64,000 nt of DNA from Zemynaea arenosa (GTDB lineage: Bacteria; Pseudomonadota; Gammaproteobacteria; Burkholderiales; Burkholderiaceae_D), in contig NZ_SPVF01000153.1 in assembly GCF_004614185.1 (NCBI RefSeq), positions 1 through 64,000 of the forward strand. Reading direction: 5' to 3'. The notes below the pieces were generated by a model. That model was not told where the DNA came from, did no database searches, and worked only from the letters and a program-made list of their open reading frames with translations. Each line of letters begins with the position of its first letter. Position 1 is the stretch's first letter. The translations under genes and the position numbers were made by a program. Below are positions 25,673 through 34,940 of the stretch, piece by piece.

Positions 25673-26404
25673 ATGTCTGCTCCGCGCTCGGGCCTCGGCC
25701 TGGTCCTGCCCTTCGCCGTGATGGCGGCCCTGGTGTTCGGACTCACGGCCTGGCTCTACCTCTACCGCCTCGAACACACGCTCACGCAGGTCGAGGACTC
25801 GCGCTTGCGCTTTACGCTGCAGGATCTGCGGGCGGACTTCGAAAAAAGCCTGGACCGGGGCCTGGCGCTGCGCGAGCTGCCGGGTGCGCAGGCGGCCATC
25901 GAGGCGGAGGCGCGGCAGGACGGGGATGTGCTCTCGCTGACGGTGCTCGACGCCAGTGGACGCGCGGCCTGGCACACCGGGCGCGCCGCACCGGCGATGC
26001 ACCTGCCGCGCGCCGAGTCCATACAGCGCGACGCGGCCGCCATCACCGCCGTCACGCCGCTGGTCGCCATGGACGGCACCGTGGCGGGGGCGCTGGTCCT
26101 GCGCTATTCCGGCCAGCCCCACACGCGGACCGTGCTCGCACTCACGCTGCGGCTTGCGGCGGCGGCTCTTGCGGCGACCACCATCACCTCCGCCATCTTC
26201 GCAGTGGCTCTGCGCCGGCTGCTGCGGCGGCGCGACCATTTGCTTGGGCAGGCCGGCCAGGCGCTCGGCACGCACCGCGCCGGTCCGGATACGCCACCGG
26301 AGGTCGCGGAGCTCGTTGATAAAGTCAACCAAACCGCAACCACGGCGCTGGTGGAGGTGACGGCCGCACGGCACGCCCTGTCCGAACAGGAGAGAGCGGG
26401 ATGA
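25673..26404 (+). CDS. Membrane protein resembling a sensor input module (two TM, periplasmic domain, HAMP-like)
   Basis: A 243-residue protein with a TM at about 10-30, a periplasmic domain of roughly 110 residues (LSLTVLDASGRAAWHTG looks like a small PAS/Cache-type sensor strand), a second TM at about 150-180, and a short cytosolic HAMP-like helix region, with no output domain. It overlaps the following sensor-MFS gene by 4 nt. It resembles the N-terminal half of the next protein in plan (TM, sensor, TM, HAMP-like), suggesting the two assemble. The function is unknown; an ancestral histidine kinase or cyclase that lost its output is one reading. Confidence 0.65.
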   Translation: MSAPRSGLGLVLPFAVMAALVFGLTAWLYLYRLEHTLTQVEDSRLRFTLQDLRADFEKSLDRGLALRELPGAQAAIEAEARQDGDVLSLTVLDASGRAAWHTGRAAPAMHLPRAESIQRDAAAITAVTPLVAMDGTVAGALVLRYSGQPHTRTVLALTLRLAAAALAATTITSAIFAVALRRLLRRRDHLLGQAGQALGTHRAGPDTPPEVAELVDKVNQTATTALVEVTAARHALSEQERAG

Positions 26405-28398
26405 AGGACACGCGCCAGGACCATCGCCTGTACGCCCGCGCGGCGGCGCGCTTCATCGCGACCGTCCTCGGTACGGTGCTGCTGGTGCAGTTCGCGCTGT
26501 CGGTCTATGCGTGGTCGCTGGCCGACCAGTTCGTGGTGCCCGCCCTGCAGCGCAAGGCCGAAAACGCAGGCGTGGCGATGGCGCGCAACCTCACGCGCGC
26601 GATGGCGGCTGGGGTCCCGTGGGACAAGCTGGAAGGCGTGCAGCCCTACTTCGACAGCGTCCTCGCTTCGAATAGCGACCTGGCCTACGCGTTGCTGATC
26701 GACGGCCAGGGCCACCTGCTGGTGCGCGCGGGCCATGGTGGCGAGGTGGTCGCACCCGAACAATTCGTCTCCTCGGTCAACGAGGTCGAACGGCGCTATG
26801 TGACGTATGGCCAGGTGCAGGTGGGTGTGGACCGCCGCTTCATCACCTCGCGCATCCTCACCATTCGCAATGACACGGGCGCGCTGTTCATCGCCAGCCT
26901 GGTGCTGGCCTTCGAACTGGCATGGTTTGCGGCGACGCTGGGCTTCACGGTGCCGATGCGGCATGCGGCCCAGCTGCTGGGGCGGATGGCGGCGGGCGAC
27001 TACCGCTATCGCACGGACACGGGCATTCCGGCGCCGCTGGCCAACGGCATCAACGCGCTGCAGGGCCGCCTGAACCAGTCGTGGGCGGAGGTCACGCGGC
27101 TGGCGGCGGACCAGCGCCGCTGGGCGCAATCGCAGCCGATCCTCAAGCGTCTATCGTCGCTGTACCGCTTTGCCGATGGCGGCTTCGCGCAGGATTTACC
27201 GGTGGACCGCAGCAGCGCGGTGCGCGCCTTGTGCTTCACCTTCCTGTTTGCAGATGCGCTGACGCGGGCCTTCCTGCCGGAGTACAGCGCGGTGCTGCTC
27301 GCGGGCTTGCCTGCGGGCCTGCGTACCGGCCTCCCGCTGACCGCCGGCCTGGCGGGCTTCGTGCTGGCCCTGCCGATGGCGCGGGACTGGACGCGGCAGG
27401 CAGGCAAGCGCAATGCCTTCGTCGCCGGAACGCTGATCGCGGCCTTGGCGCTTGCCGCCACGGCGTATGTCAGCGACGCGGCGGTCCTGCTGCTGGGACG
27501 CACGGCGGCGGGGGTTGGATACGCCGTGATGCTGAGCAGCTGCCTGGCAGCCGCCGACGCGGCGCTGGGAACCGAGCGGCGCAACATGCATGGGGCGCCG
27601 GCGGCGCTGGGGGCAGCCTTCCTGGTGGCCGAGATCAGCGCACCGCCGCTGGGCGGAATCATCGCGGACACGATCGGTGAGCGGGCGGTATTCCTCACGG
27701 GGGGATGCCTGATTCTGGTGAGCGCATGCCTCGGCATGGTCCTGCTGGACAACCGCAAGCCCGATCCCTTCCGTGCCCCTTTCCGCGCTTTGCCTGCGCC
27801 CACGGCACGCGCCGCGCGCGAACGCGGCATCCAGTGGCTGGACCTCATCTCCGGCAGCGTGGCGCGCTTCCTGTTCGGGGGCTTTGCCGCGCTGGCTGTG
27901 CCGCTGTGGCTTGCTGCGACCGCCCATTCCACCGCGTCCATTGGACGCTATCAGATGGTGCTGGCGGCGCTGCCGCTGGTTTTCGGGCCTTTGTTCACGC
28001 GCCTGTCGTGGCGCTCGGATGCGTATGTGATGCTGCTGGTGCTTGCAGCGGGGCTGGTGGGCGGCGGCATGTTGCCGTTCTTCGACGGTCCACCGACGCC
28101 GGGCCGGATCGGCGCTCTCGCCCTGCTGGGCTGCGGGATCGTGCTGGGCCTCGCGGTGCAGCTGGTGGTCGTCGGCCGTGCGCTCAAGGCGCGCCAGCTG
28201 CGCCAGGGCCTTGCCCCAGTCCCGCTGTGGCACACGGCCGCGCAACGTGGCGCCCTCGCCCTCGGCCCGCTCGCCGCCGGCCTGCTGGCCACATGGCGCG
28301 GCCCCGACGCCACCCTCGGCATCCTCGGCGCCATCTTCCTCGCCGGCGCCGCGTTGTTCGGCGCAGTCCTCTACCGCACCGGGAAGGCCGATCCATGA
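26401..28398 (+). CDS. Sensor-MFS transporter fusion
   Basis: A 665-residue membrane protein. Residues 1-235 have the plan of a receptor: TM at 17-38, a periplasmic sensor-like region (LAYALLIDGQGHLLVRAGHG), TM at about 160-185 and a HAMP-like stretch (LLGRMAAGDYRYRTDTG). Residues 255-660 form a 12-TM MFS permease (GRTAAGVGYAVMLSSCL, APPLGGIIADTIGERAVF). A signal-input module joined directly to an MFS carrier is uncommon and suggests a sensing transporter. It overlaps both neighbours by 4 nt: the sensor-like gene before it and the binding-protein gene after it. The substrate is unknown. Confidence 0.75.
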   Translation: MKDTRQDHRLYARAAARFIATVLGTVLLVQFALSVYAWSLADQFVVPALQRKAENAGVAMARNLTRAMAAGVPWDKLEGVQPYFDSVLASNSDLAYALLIDGQGHLLVRAGHGGEVVAPEQFVSSVNEVERRYVTYGQVQVGVDRRFITSRILTIRNDTGALFIASLVLAFELAWFAATLGFTVPMRHAAQLLGRMAAGDYRYRTDTGIPAPLANGINALQGRLNQSWAEVTRLAADQRRWAQSQPILKRLSSLYRFADGGFAQDLPVDRSSAVRALCFTFLFADALTRAFLPEYSAVLLAGLPAGLRTGLPLTAGLAGFVLALPMARDWTRQAGKRNAFVAGTLIAALALAATAYVSDAAVLLLGRTAAGVGYAVMLSSCLAAADAALGTERRNMHGAPAALGAAFLVAEISAPPLGGIIADTIGERAVFLTGGCLILVSACLGMVLLDNRKPDPFRAPFRALPAPTARAARERGIQWLDLISGSVARFLFGGFAALAVPLWLAATAHSTASIGRYQMVLAALPLVFGPLFTRLSWRSDAYVMLLVLAAGLVGGGMLPFFDGPPTPGRIGALALLGCGIVLGLAVQLVVVGRALKARQLRQGLAPVPLWHTAAQRGALALGPLAAGLLATWRGPDATLGILGAIFLAGAALFGAVLYRTGKADP

Positions 28399-29405
28399 TC
28401 GCCCGCCGTACCATGCTCGCCTACCTCGCCGCATTGGCCGCTCCCATCGCGTCCGCGCTGCCGTTGCCCGGACCTGCCACGCCTGCGCGGCGGGCGCGGA
28501 TCTTCACGCTGCTGGCGAAAGCGGAAGGCCCGGCCGACCAGGCCTTCCGCGCGCAGCTCGCGCTGGACGGCATCGACACCGAGATCGTGCCGCGCGAAGT
28601 GGGCAGCGACATCGTCAAGATCACAGCCGCGGTGCGTGAGGCGCGGGCGCGTGGGGCGGACCTCATCTACGCCTCCGGCGCCGCGCTGGCCGAAGCGCTG
28701 GCCGGCCCCGCCGGGGCAAACGACCCGGCCCGCAGCGTCACCGACATCCCGATCGTCTTCACCGCCCTCACGCTCACGCCGGAACAAGGCGTCGCATTGG
28801 CTACGGGCCGTCGCAACGTGACCGGCGTGGCGGCCGCCGTCCCGCCCGCCCTGCAACTGGACGCCATCCGCGCCTACCGCCCCTTCGAGCGTGTCGGCGT
28901 CATCGTCAACCCCGCCAACAAGACCACCTTGGCCACCGTGGAGCAGCTGCGCACCGCGGCCGCCCTCCACAACGTCGCCCTTATCGAGCGTCACCTCCCG
29001 CTGGATCCACGCGGCCAGCCGCTGGCCAGCGCCCTCCCCGAACTGGTCGCCGCGCTGGCAAGGCAGGAGGCCCAGCTCCTCTACGTGCCCCAGGACGACT
29101 GGCTGGCCACTAACGGCAAACCACTGACCGACGCCGCGCTGGCCCAGCACCTCCCCAGCTTCACCGCCGACGCCACCCTGCTGCGCCACGCCCGCGCGCT
29201 CTTTGGCCTCGTGCCCAGTCCCGAAAGCGCTGGTCGCATCGCCGGCCACCAGGCCGCCCGCATCCTCAAAGAAGGCGCGGCACCCGGCACCCTGCCAGTC
29301 CAGGGTCTCCCGCGCAACCGCTGCATCATCAACATGAGCGTCGCCACAGCGCTGGAGCTCTACCCGCCCGTCGCCCTCCTCAACACCGCCGAGATCCTGC
29401 GCTGA
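28395..29405 (+). CDS. ABC-type substrate-binding protein (TrpX-like, PF04392 type)
   Basis: A 336-residue exported protein with a Tat- or Sec-like leader (MIARRTMLAYLAALAAP; the RR is a weak twin-arginine). The two-lobed periplasmic binding fold of the ABC_sub_bind family is seen in FTALTLTPEQGVALATG, VGVIVNPANKTTLATVE and AGRIAGHQAARILKEG. Such proteins usually partner ABC permeases, but none is adjacent. Instead the gene overlaps the sensor-MFS gene by 4 nt. It may present ligand to that protein's periplasmic domain (inference). Confidence 0.8.
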   Translation: MIARRTMLAYLAALAAPIASALPLPGPATPARRARIFTLLAKAEGPADQAFRAQLALDGIDTEIVPREVGSDIVKITAAVREARARGADLIYASGAALAEALAGPAGANDPARSVTDIPIVFTALTLTPEQGVALATGRRNVTGVAAAVPPALQLDAIRAYRPFERVGVIVNPANKTTLATVEQLRTAAALHNVALIERHLPLDPRGQPLASALPELVAALARQEAQLLYVPQDDWLATNGKPLTDAALAQHLPSFTADATLLRHARALFGLVPSPESAGRIAGHQAARILKEGAAPGTLPVQGLPRNRCIINMSVATALELYPPVALLNTAEILR

Positions 29406-29453
29406 CCCATGCGTCGGTTAGAATGGACCGGACACCATGACCCATCCAAGCCC

Positions 29454-30455
29454 ATGATCTTCCGCTGGCTCGCGCGCCTGTTTGGCACCAACGCACCTCC
29501 GCCCCCGGCCCTCGAACGTGGCCAAGACCTGGTGCCGCAGGACCTCGACAACCTCGCCCCCGCCCCGCTGGCGGACACGCCGCGCACGGACGTCGAACTG
29601 TTCGCCGACTTCTATCACTGGCTCACTGGCGAGAACCAGCAGCTGCCCGCCATCCACATCGAAAAGATTATCCTGGAGGAGCTGTCCCGCCTGGCCCAGA
29701 ACCCGGAGGCCGCCGCCGGCATGGTCCCACGGGTGCCCGCCGTGATCCCGCAGCTCCTGCGCAGCTTGCGCGACGAATCGATGTCGGGCGCCGACCTGGC
29801 CAAACAGATCTCGCAGGACGTGGTGCTGGTGGCCGAAGTGGTCCGCGAAGCCAATAGCCCGTACTACGCGCCCACCGCCGCGGTCCGCAACATCGAAGGC
29901 GCCGTCATGCTGCTCGGCCAGAACGGCCTGCGCATGCTGATCGCACGCGTCGCCTTCCGCCCCATCATCAACCAGCAGGGCGGCTACTTCGCCAAGCTGG
30001 CCGCGCCCGCGATCTGGAGCCAGTCCGAGAAGTGCGCGCTGGCCGCCAGCCTGCTGTCCGGCGGCGGCCCCGCGCAGTTCGAGGCCTATCTCGCGGGCCT
30101 GATCGAAAACGTGGGCCTGATGGTCGCCTTCCGCCTGATCGACCAGATTTACAGCGATACCGCATTGCCGCAGTCCGACGATTTCTGCCGCCGCTTCAAC
30201 ACCTACGCCCGCATGCTGTCGGCCCGCATCGCCCGCCTGTGGGAGATTCCGGCCTCGGTGGTCGAAGCCATCGAGCAGGCGGGTGAGCCGGATGCGCCGC
30301 CGCTGGCGCGCCTGCTGGCCTGCGCCGACCGTGTCTCCAAGCTGCGCATGCTGGTGGACGCGGCCCGCATTTGCGAGGATGCACCGGACGTGCAGGCCCT
30401 CAGCACTGACGAGCGCCGCGTGTTCGCCAAACTGAAGGAACAGGAACCCGACTGA
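29454..30455 (+). CDS. HDOD-domain protein
   Basis: A 333-residue protein with an HDOD domain (about 85-290), a helical HD-related output domain lacking the metal-binding HD residues and found in signalling proteins of motility and stress. Recognisable parts are VPRVPAVIPQLLRSLRDE, ADLAKQISQDVVLVAEVVREAN, GAVMLLGQNGLRML and LIENVGLMVAF. The ATG at 29454 lies about 30 nt after a TAGAAT box (29420-29425) and is preferred to the upstream in-frame start. It is followed 1 nt later by a 5'-nucleotidase gene. Confidence 0.82.
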   Translation: MIFRWLARLFGTNAPPPPALERGQDLVPQDLDNLAPAPLADTPRTDVELFADFYHWLTGENQQLPAIHIEKIILEELSRLAQNPEAAAGMVPRVPAVIPQLLRSLRDESMSGADLAKQISQDVVLVAEVVREANSPYYAPTAAVRNIEGAVMLLGQNGLRMLIARVAFRPIINQQGGYFAKLAAPAIWSQSEKCALAASLLSGGGPAQFEAYLAGLIENVGLMVAFRLIDQIYSDTALPQSDDFCRRFNTYARMLSARIARLWEIPASVVEAIEQAGEPDAPPLARLLACADRVSKLRMLVDAARICEDAPDVQALSTDERRVFAKLKEQEPD

Positions 30456-30456
30456 G

Positions 30457-31395
30457 ATGCCCTTCCAGATCGAAAACAAGCTGGTGATCGCGGTCGCCTC
30501 GAGCGCCCTGTTCGACCTGTCCGAGTCCCACCAGGTCTATCTCGACCAGGGCCCGGACGAATACCGGAAGTACCAGGAAGCACGCCTCGACCAGGTGCTC
30601 GGGAAGGGCGTGGCCTTCCCCTTCATCCGCCGCTTCCTCAACATCAACCGCTGCTTCCCGCAGGCGCCGGTCGAGGTGGTGCTGCTGTCCCGCAATTCGC
30701 CGGAGACGGGCCTGCGCGTCATGCGCTCGATCGCGCAATATGGCCTGGACATTACCCGCGCCGCCTTCATGACCGGGAAGTCACCCTACGAGTACCTCCC
30801 TGCCTTCAACGCCTCGCTGTTCCTGTCCGCGCATGAGGAAGACGTACGCAACGCCATCGACGCGGGCTACTCAGCCGGCCTGGTGCTGCCCTCCACCGTG
30901 GCCGACGAAGACGAGGACATCGAACTGCGCGTGGCCTTCGACTTCGACGGCGTGCTGGCGGACGACGAATCCGAAGCCGTCTTCAAGTCCGATGGCCTGG
31001 ACCAGTTCCACGCCCACGAGCGCGAACACATCGAACGCCCGCACAGCCCAGGACCGCTGGCGGACATGTTCCAGAAGCTGGCCCTCATGCAGCGGCTGGA
31101 GGAGCGGCGCGCCAAGCGCGACCCGAACTACAAGCCGGTCCTGCGCATCGCCATCATCACCGCCCGCAGCGCGCCTTCGCACGAACGGGTGGTGACGACG
31201 CTGAAGAGCTGGGGCGTGTCCGCCAACGAGACCTTCTTCCTGGGCGGGATGACCAAGGCGCGCGTGCTCTCGGTCTTCAAGCCGCACATCTTCTTTGACG
31301 ACCAGTTGTCACACCTGCGCAGCGAAGGCGGGACCATCCCGATGGTGCACGTGCCGTTCGGCGTGGCGAACCGTCCGGCGCGCGGCGGCTCATAG
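30457..31395 (+). CDS. 5'-nucleotidase (PF06189 family)
   Basis: A 312-residue cytosolic protein of the 5'-nucleotidase family related to the mammalian cN-I type. The family segments are present: KLVIAVASSALFDLSES at the N-terminus, VEVVLLSRNSPETGLRV, AFMTGKSPYEYLPAFNASLF, the HAD-like VAFDFDGVLADDESE, and IAIITARSAPSHERV. It should dephosphorylate nucleoside monophosphates. It begins 1 nt after the HDOD gene and is probably in the same transcript. A TATAAT for mfd follows. Confidence 0.85.
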   Translation: MPFQIENKLVIAVASSALFDLSESHQVYLDQGPDEYRKYQEARLDQVLGKGVAFPFIRRFLNINRCFPQAPVEVVLLSRNSPETGLRVMRSIAQYGLDITRAAFMTGKSPYEYLPAFNASLFLSAHEEDVRNAIDAGYSAGLVLPSTVADEDEDIELRVAFDFDGVLADDESEAVFKSDGLDQFHAHEREHIERPHSPGPLADMFQKLALMQRLEERRAKRDPNYKPVLRIAIITARSAPSHERVVTTLKSWGVSANETFFLGGMTKARVLSVFKPHIFFDDQLSHLRSEGGTIPMVHVPFGVANRPARGGS

Positions 31396-31405
31396 GGCAT
31401 TCGTC

Positions 31406-31411
31406 TATAAT
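31406..31411 (+). promoter_or_regulatory. -10 box of mfd
   Basis: A perfect TATAAT lies 39 nt before the mfd ATG, just after the nucleotidase gene. The -35 region is weak. Confidence 0.5.
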
Positions 31412-31449
31412 ACGAGGCCGTTCAGCCGCCGACGCAAGACCCTTTCTGC

Positions 31450-34400
31450 ATGCCGTTCGACCTCAAGAAAAACCTTCCCAAACCCGGCCACCGCTTCGCT
31501 CTCCCGACGCTGTATGGCTCGTCGGATGCGTACGCGCTCGCGGTGGGAGCGCTTGAGCTCAAGGCGCAGAAGCAGATGCTGGTGGTGTTCGTGGCCCAGG
31601 CCAGCGACGGCCAGCGCCTGCTCGACGAGATCCCCTGGTTCGCGCAGGACAAGCTCAAATGCTGTCTGCTGCCCGACTGGGAAACCCTGCCCTACGACCA
31701 GTTCTCGCCGCACCAGGACCTGGTTTCCGCGCGCCTCGCGACCCTGCACGAGATCCAGACCGGCCAGTGCGACGTGCTGGTGGTCCCGGCCACCACGGCG
31801 CTCGTGCGCCTGGCGCCGCCGTCCTTTTTGGCCGCCTACACCTTCTTCTTCAAGCAGGGCGAAAAGCTGGACGAAGCGGCCCTCAAGGCCCAGCTCACGC
31901 TGGCCGGCTACACCCACGTGACGCAGGTGATGTCGCCCGGCGAGTACTCGGTGCGCGGGGGCCTGATCGACCTGTTTCCGATGGGTTCCGCCCTCCCGTA
32001 CCGCATCGATTTGTTCGGCGACGAGATCGAGACCATCCGCACCTTCGACGCCGACACCCAGCGTTCCCTGTATCCGGTGCGCGAAGTGCGCCTGCTGCCG
32101 GGCCGCGAATTCCCCATGGACGAAGCGGCGCGCACCGCCTTCCGCAGCCGCTGGCGCGAGCGCTTCGAGGGCGATCCGTCGCGCTCCGTGGTCTACAAGG
32201 ACATCACCTCCGGCATCGCCTCCGCCGGCATCGAGTACTACCTGCCGCTGTTCTTCGATGAGACGGCGACGCTTTTCGACTACCTGCCGCAGGAGGCCAG
32301 CCTGGCCTTCGTGGGCGGCATCGACGAATCGATCCGCCGCTTCTGGACCGATACCGAGTCGCGCTACAAGTTCCTGAAGGCGGACCGGGAGCGCCCGCTG
32401 CTCTCACCCGAGGAGCTGTTCCTCAAGGACGAGCAGTTCTTCACGCTGGCCAAGCCGTTCGGCCGTTGGGCCATCACGCGCGAAGGCGACGGCCTGCCGT
32501 CCGAGCTCTCGGCGCCGATCCCCAACGTGGCCGTCAACCGCCGCGCCGATGACCCGCTGCTTAACCTGCGCGCGCTGGTGCTGCGCGGCGACCGCCGCGT
32601 GATGATCTGCGCGGACTCCAACGGCCGTCGCGAAACGCTGCAGCAGTACTTCAACGAATTCGACCTCACCACCACGCCGGTGGAGAGCTTCGAGGACTTC
32701 AAGACCTCGTCCGCGCGCGTGGCGCTGGGCGTCGCTCCGCTGCAGTCCGGCTTTGAGCTGATCACCGCCGATGCCGGCCCGCTGACCTTCGTCACCGAGA
32801 CCGAGCTGTATGCCGGTGCTGCGCGCCGCGCGGGCCGCAAGAAGCAGGAAGGCGTGTCCCAGGTCGAGTCCATGGTGCGCGACCTGTCGGAGCTCAAGGT
32901 CGGCGACCCGGTGGTGCACGCGAACCATGGCATTGGCCGTTACCAGGGCCTGGTCAGCATGGACCTGGGCGAAGGCGAGACCGAGTTCCTGCACCTGGAA
33001 TACGCCAAGGACACCAAGCTGTATGTGCCGGTCTCGCAGCTGCACGTGATCTCGCGCTACTCGGGCGCCTCGCCGGAGGACGCGCCGCTGCATTCGCTGG
33101 GCTCCGGCCAGTGGGACAAGGCCAAGCGCAAGGCCGCCGAACAGGTGCGCGACACCGCCGCCGAACTCCTGAACCTCTACGCCCGCCGCGCGGCGCGCCA
33201 GGGCCACTCGTTCGAGTACTCCGCGCATGACTATGAAGCGTTTGCCGAGAGCTTCGGCTTCGAGGAGACGCCGGACCAGGCCGAGGCCATCGCCAACGTC
33301 ATCAAGGACATGACCTCCGGGAAGCCGATGGACCGGCTGGTGTGCGGCGACGTCGGCTTCGGCAAGACCGAGGTGGCGCTGCGCGCGGCCTTCATCGCCG
33401 TCATGGGCGGGAAGCAGGTGGCCATTCTCGCGCCGACCACGCTGCTGGCGGAGCAGCACGCGCAGACGTTCGCGGACCGTTTTGCCGACTGGCCGGTGCG
33501 CATCGCCGAGCTGTCGCGCTTCCGCACCGGCAAAGAGGTCAACAACGCGATCAAGGGCATGTCCGACGGCACGGTGGACATCGTGATCGGCACTCACAAG
33601 CTGCTGTCGCCGGACGTGAAGTTCGAGCGCCTGGGCCTGGTCATCATCGACGAGGAGCACCGCTTTGGCGTGCGCCAGAAGGAGGCGCTGAAGGCCCTGC
33701 GTGCGGAAGTGGACGTGCTGACGCTGACCGCGACCCCGATCCCGCGCACGCTGGGCATGGCGCTGGAAGGCCTGCGCGACTTCTCCGTCATCGCCACCGC
33801 GCCGCAGAAGCGCCTGGCGATCAAAACCTTCGTGCGCAGCGAGGATGGGTCGATCATCCGCGAGGCCTGCCTGCGTGAGCTCAAGCGCGGCGGCCAGGTC
33901 TACTTCCTGCACAACGAGGTCGAGACGATCGCCAACCGGCTCGCCATGTTGCAGGAACTGCTACCGGAGGCACGCATCGGCGTGGCGCACGGGCAGATGC
34001 ACGAGCGCGACCTGGAACGCGTGATGCGCGACTTCGTGACGCAGCGTTTCAACATCCTGCTCTGCACGACCATCATCGAGACCGGCATCGACGTGCCGAC
34101 CGCGAACACCATTATCATGCATCGCGCCGACAAGTTCGGCCTCGCCCAGCTGCACCAACTGCGCGGGCGCGTTGGCCGTTCGCACCACCAGGCTTATGCC
34201 TACCTGCTGGTACACGACGTGATGTCGCTGACCAAACAGGCACAGCGCCGGCTGGACGCGATCCAGCAGATGGAGGAACTGGGCTCCGGCTTCTACCTCG
34301 CCATGCACGACCTGGAGATCCGCGGTGCGGGCGAGGTGCTGGGCGAGAACCAGTCCGGCGAGATGCTGGAGGTGGGATTCCAGATGTATTCGGACATGCT

Positions 34401-34896
34401 GTCCGAGGCGGTGCGCTCGCTCAAAGCGGGCAAGGAGCCGGACCTGGCGGCGCCGCTGGCCACCACCACCGAGATCAACCTGCACGTGCCCGCCCTGCTG
34501 CCCTCGGACTTCTGCGGCGACGTGCATGAGCGCCTGTCGATCTACAAGCGGCTGGCCAACTGCCAGACGCCGGACCGCATCGACGACATGCAGGAAGAGC
34601 TGATCGACCGCTTCGGCAAACTGCCGGACGCGGTGAAGGCGCTGATCGAAACGCACCGGCTGCGCATCCTGGCCGACAGCGTGGGCATTGTGAAGATCGA
34701 TGCGCACAGCGAGGCGGTGAACATGCAATTCAAGCCGAATCCGCCGATCGATCCGATGAAGATCATCACGCTGATCCAAAAGAACCGCCACATCAAGCTG
34801 GCCGGCCAGGACAAGCTGCGCATCACCGCCAACATGCCGGATTGCGCGGCGCGGGCGGCGCAGGTCAAGGCCACGGTCAAACAACTCCTGAACTAG
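31450..34896 (+). CDS. mfd: Transcription-repair coupling factor Mfd
   Basis: A 1148-residue DNA translocase, the same length as the E. coli protein, that removes stalled RNA polymerase and recruits UvrA. It has an N-terminal UvrB-like region (about 1-330), the RNA polymerase-interacting CarD/TRCF domain (VGDPVVHANHGIGRYQGL, near 480), the helicase core with Walker A GDVGFGKTEVAL and the DEEH box IIDEEHRFGVRQ, motif VI (HQLRGRVGRSHHQAYAYL), and the C-terminal TRCF D7 domain. All are intact. Confidence 0.97.
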   Translation: MPFDLKKNLPKPGHRFALPTLYGSSDAYALAVGALELKAQKQMLVVFVAQASDGQRLLDEIPWFAQDKLKCCLLPDWETLPYDQFSPHQDLVSARLATLHEIQTGQCDVLVVPATTALVRLAPPSFLAAYTFFFKQGEKLDEAALKAQLTLAGYTHVTQVMSPGEYSVRGGLIDLFPMGSALPYRIDLFGDEIETIRTFDADTQRSLYPVREVRLLPGREFPMDEAARTAFRSRWRERFEGDPSRSVVYKDITSGIASAGIEYYLPLFFDETATLFDYLPQEASLAFVGGIDESIRRFWTDTESRYKFLKADRERPLLSPEELFLKDEQFFTLAKPFGRWAITREGDGLPSELSAPIPNVAVNRRADDPLLNLRALVLRGDRRVMICADSNGRRETLQQYFNEFDLTTTPVESFEDFKTSSARVALGVAPLQSGFELITADAGPLTFVTETELYAGAARRAGRKKQEGVSQVESMVRDLSELKVGDPVVHANHGIGRYQGLVSMDLGEGETEFLHLEYAKDTKLYVPVSQLHVISRYSGASPEDAPLHSLGSGQWDKAKRKAAEQVRDTAAELLNLYARRAARQGHSFEYSAHDYEAFAESFGFEETPDQAEAIANVIKDMTSGKPMDRLVCGDVGFGKTEVALRAAFIAVMGGKQVAILAPTTLLAEQHAQTFADRFADWPVRIAELSRFRTGKEVNNAIKGMSDGTVDIVIGTHKLLSPDVKFERLGLVIIDEEHRFGVRQKEALKALRAEVDVLTLTATPIPRTLGMALEGLRDFSVIATAPQKRLAIKTFVRSEDGSIIREACLRELKRGGQVYFLHNEVETIANRLAMLQELLPEARIGVAHGQMHERDLERVMRDFVTQRFNILLCTTIIETGIDVPTANTIIMHRADKFGLAQLHQLRGRVGRSHHQAYAYLLVHDVMSLTKQAQRRLDAIQQMEELGSGFYLAMHDLEIRGAGEVLGENQSGEMLEVGFQMYSDMLSEAVRSLKAGKEPDLAAPLATTTEINLHVPALLPSDFCGDVHERLSIYKRLANCQTPDRIDDMQEELIDRFGKLPDAVKALIETHRLRILADSVGIVKIDAHSEAVNMQFKPNPPIDPMKIITLIQKNRHIKLAGQDKLRITANMPDCAARAAQVKATVKQLLN

Positions 34897-34940
34897 CCAA
34901 CCATCGCCCCCGCGCGAGCGGGCCCCCAAGAGACGCCCCC

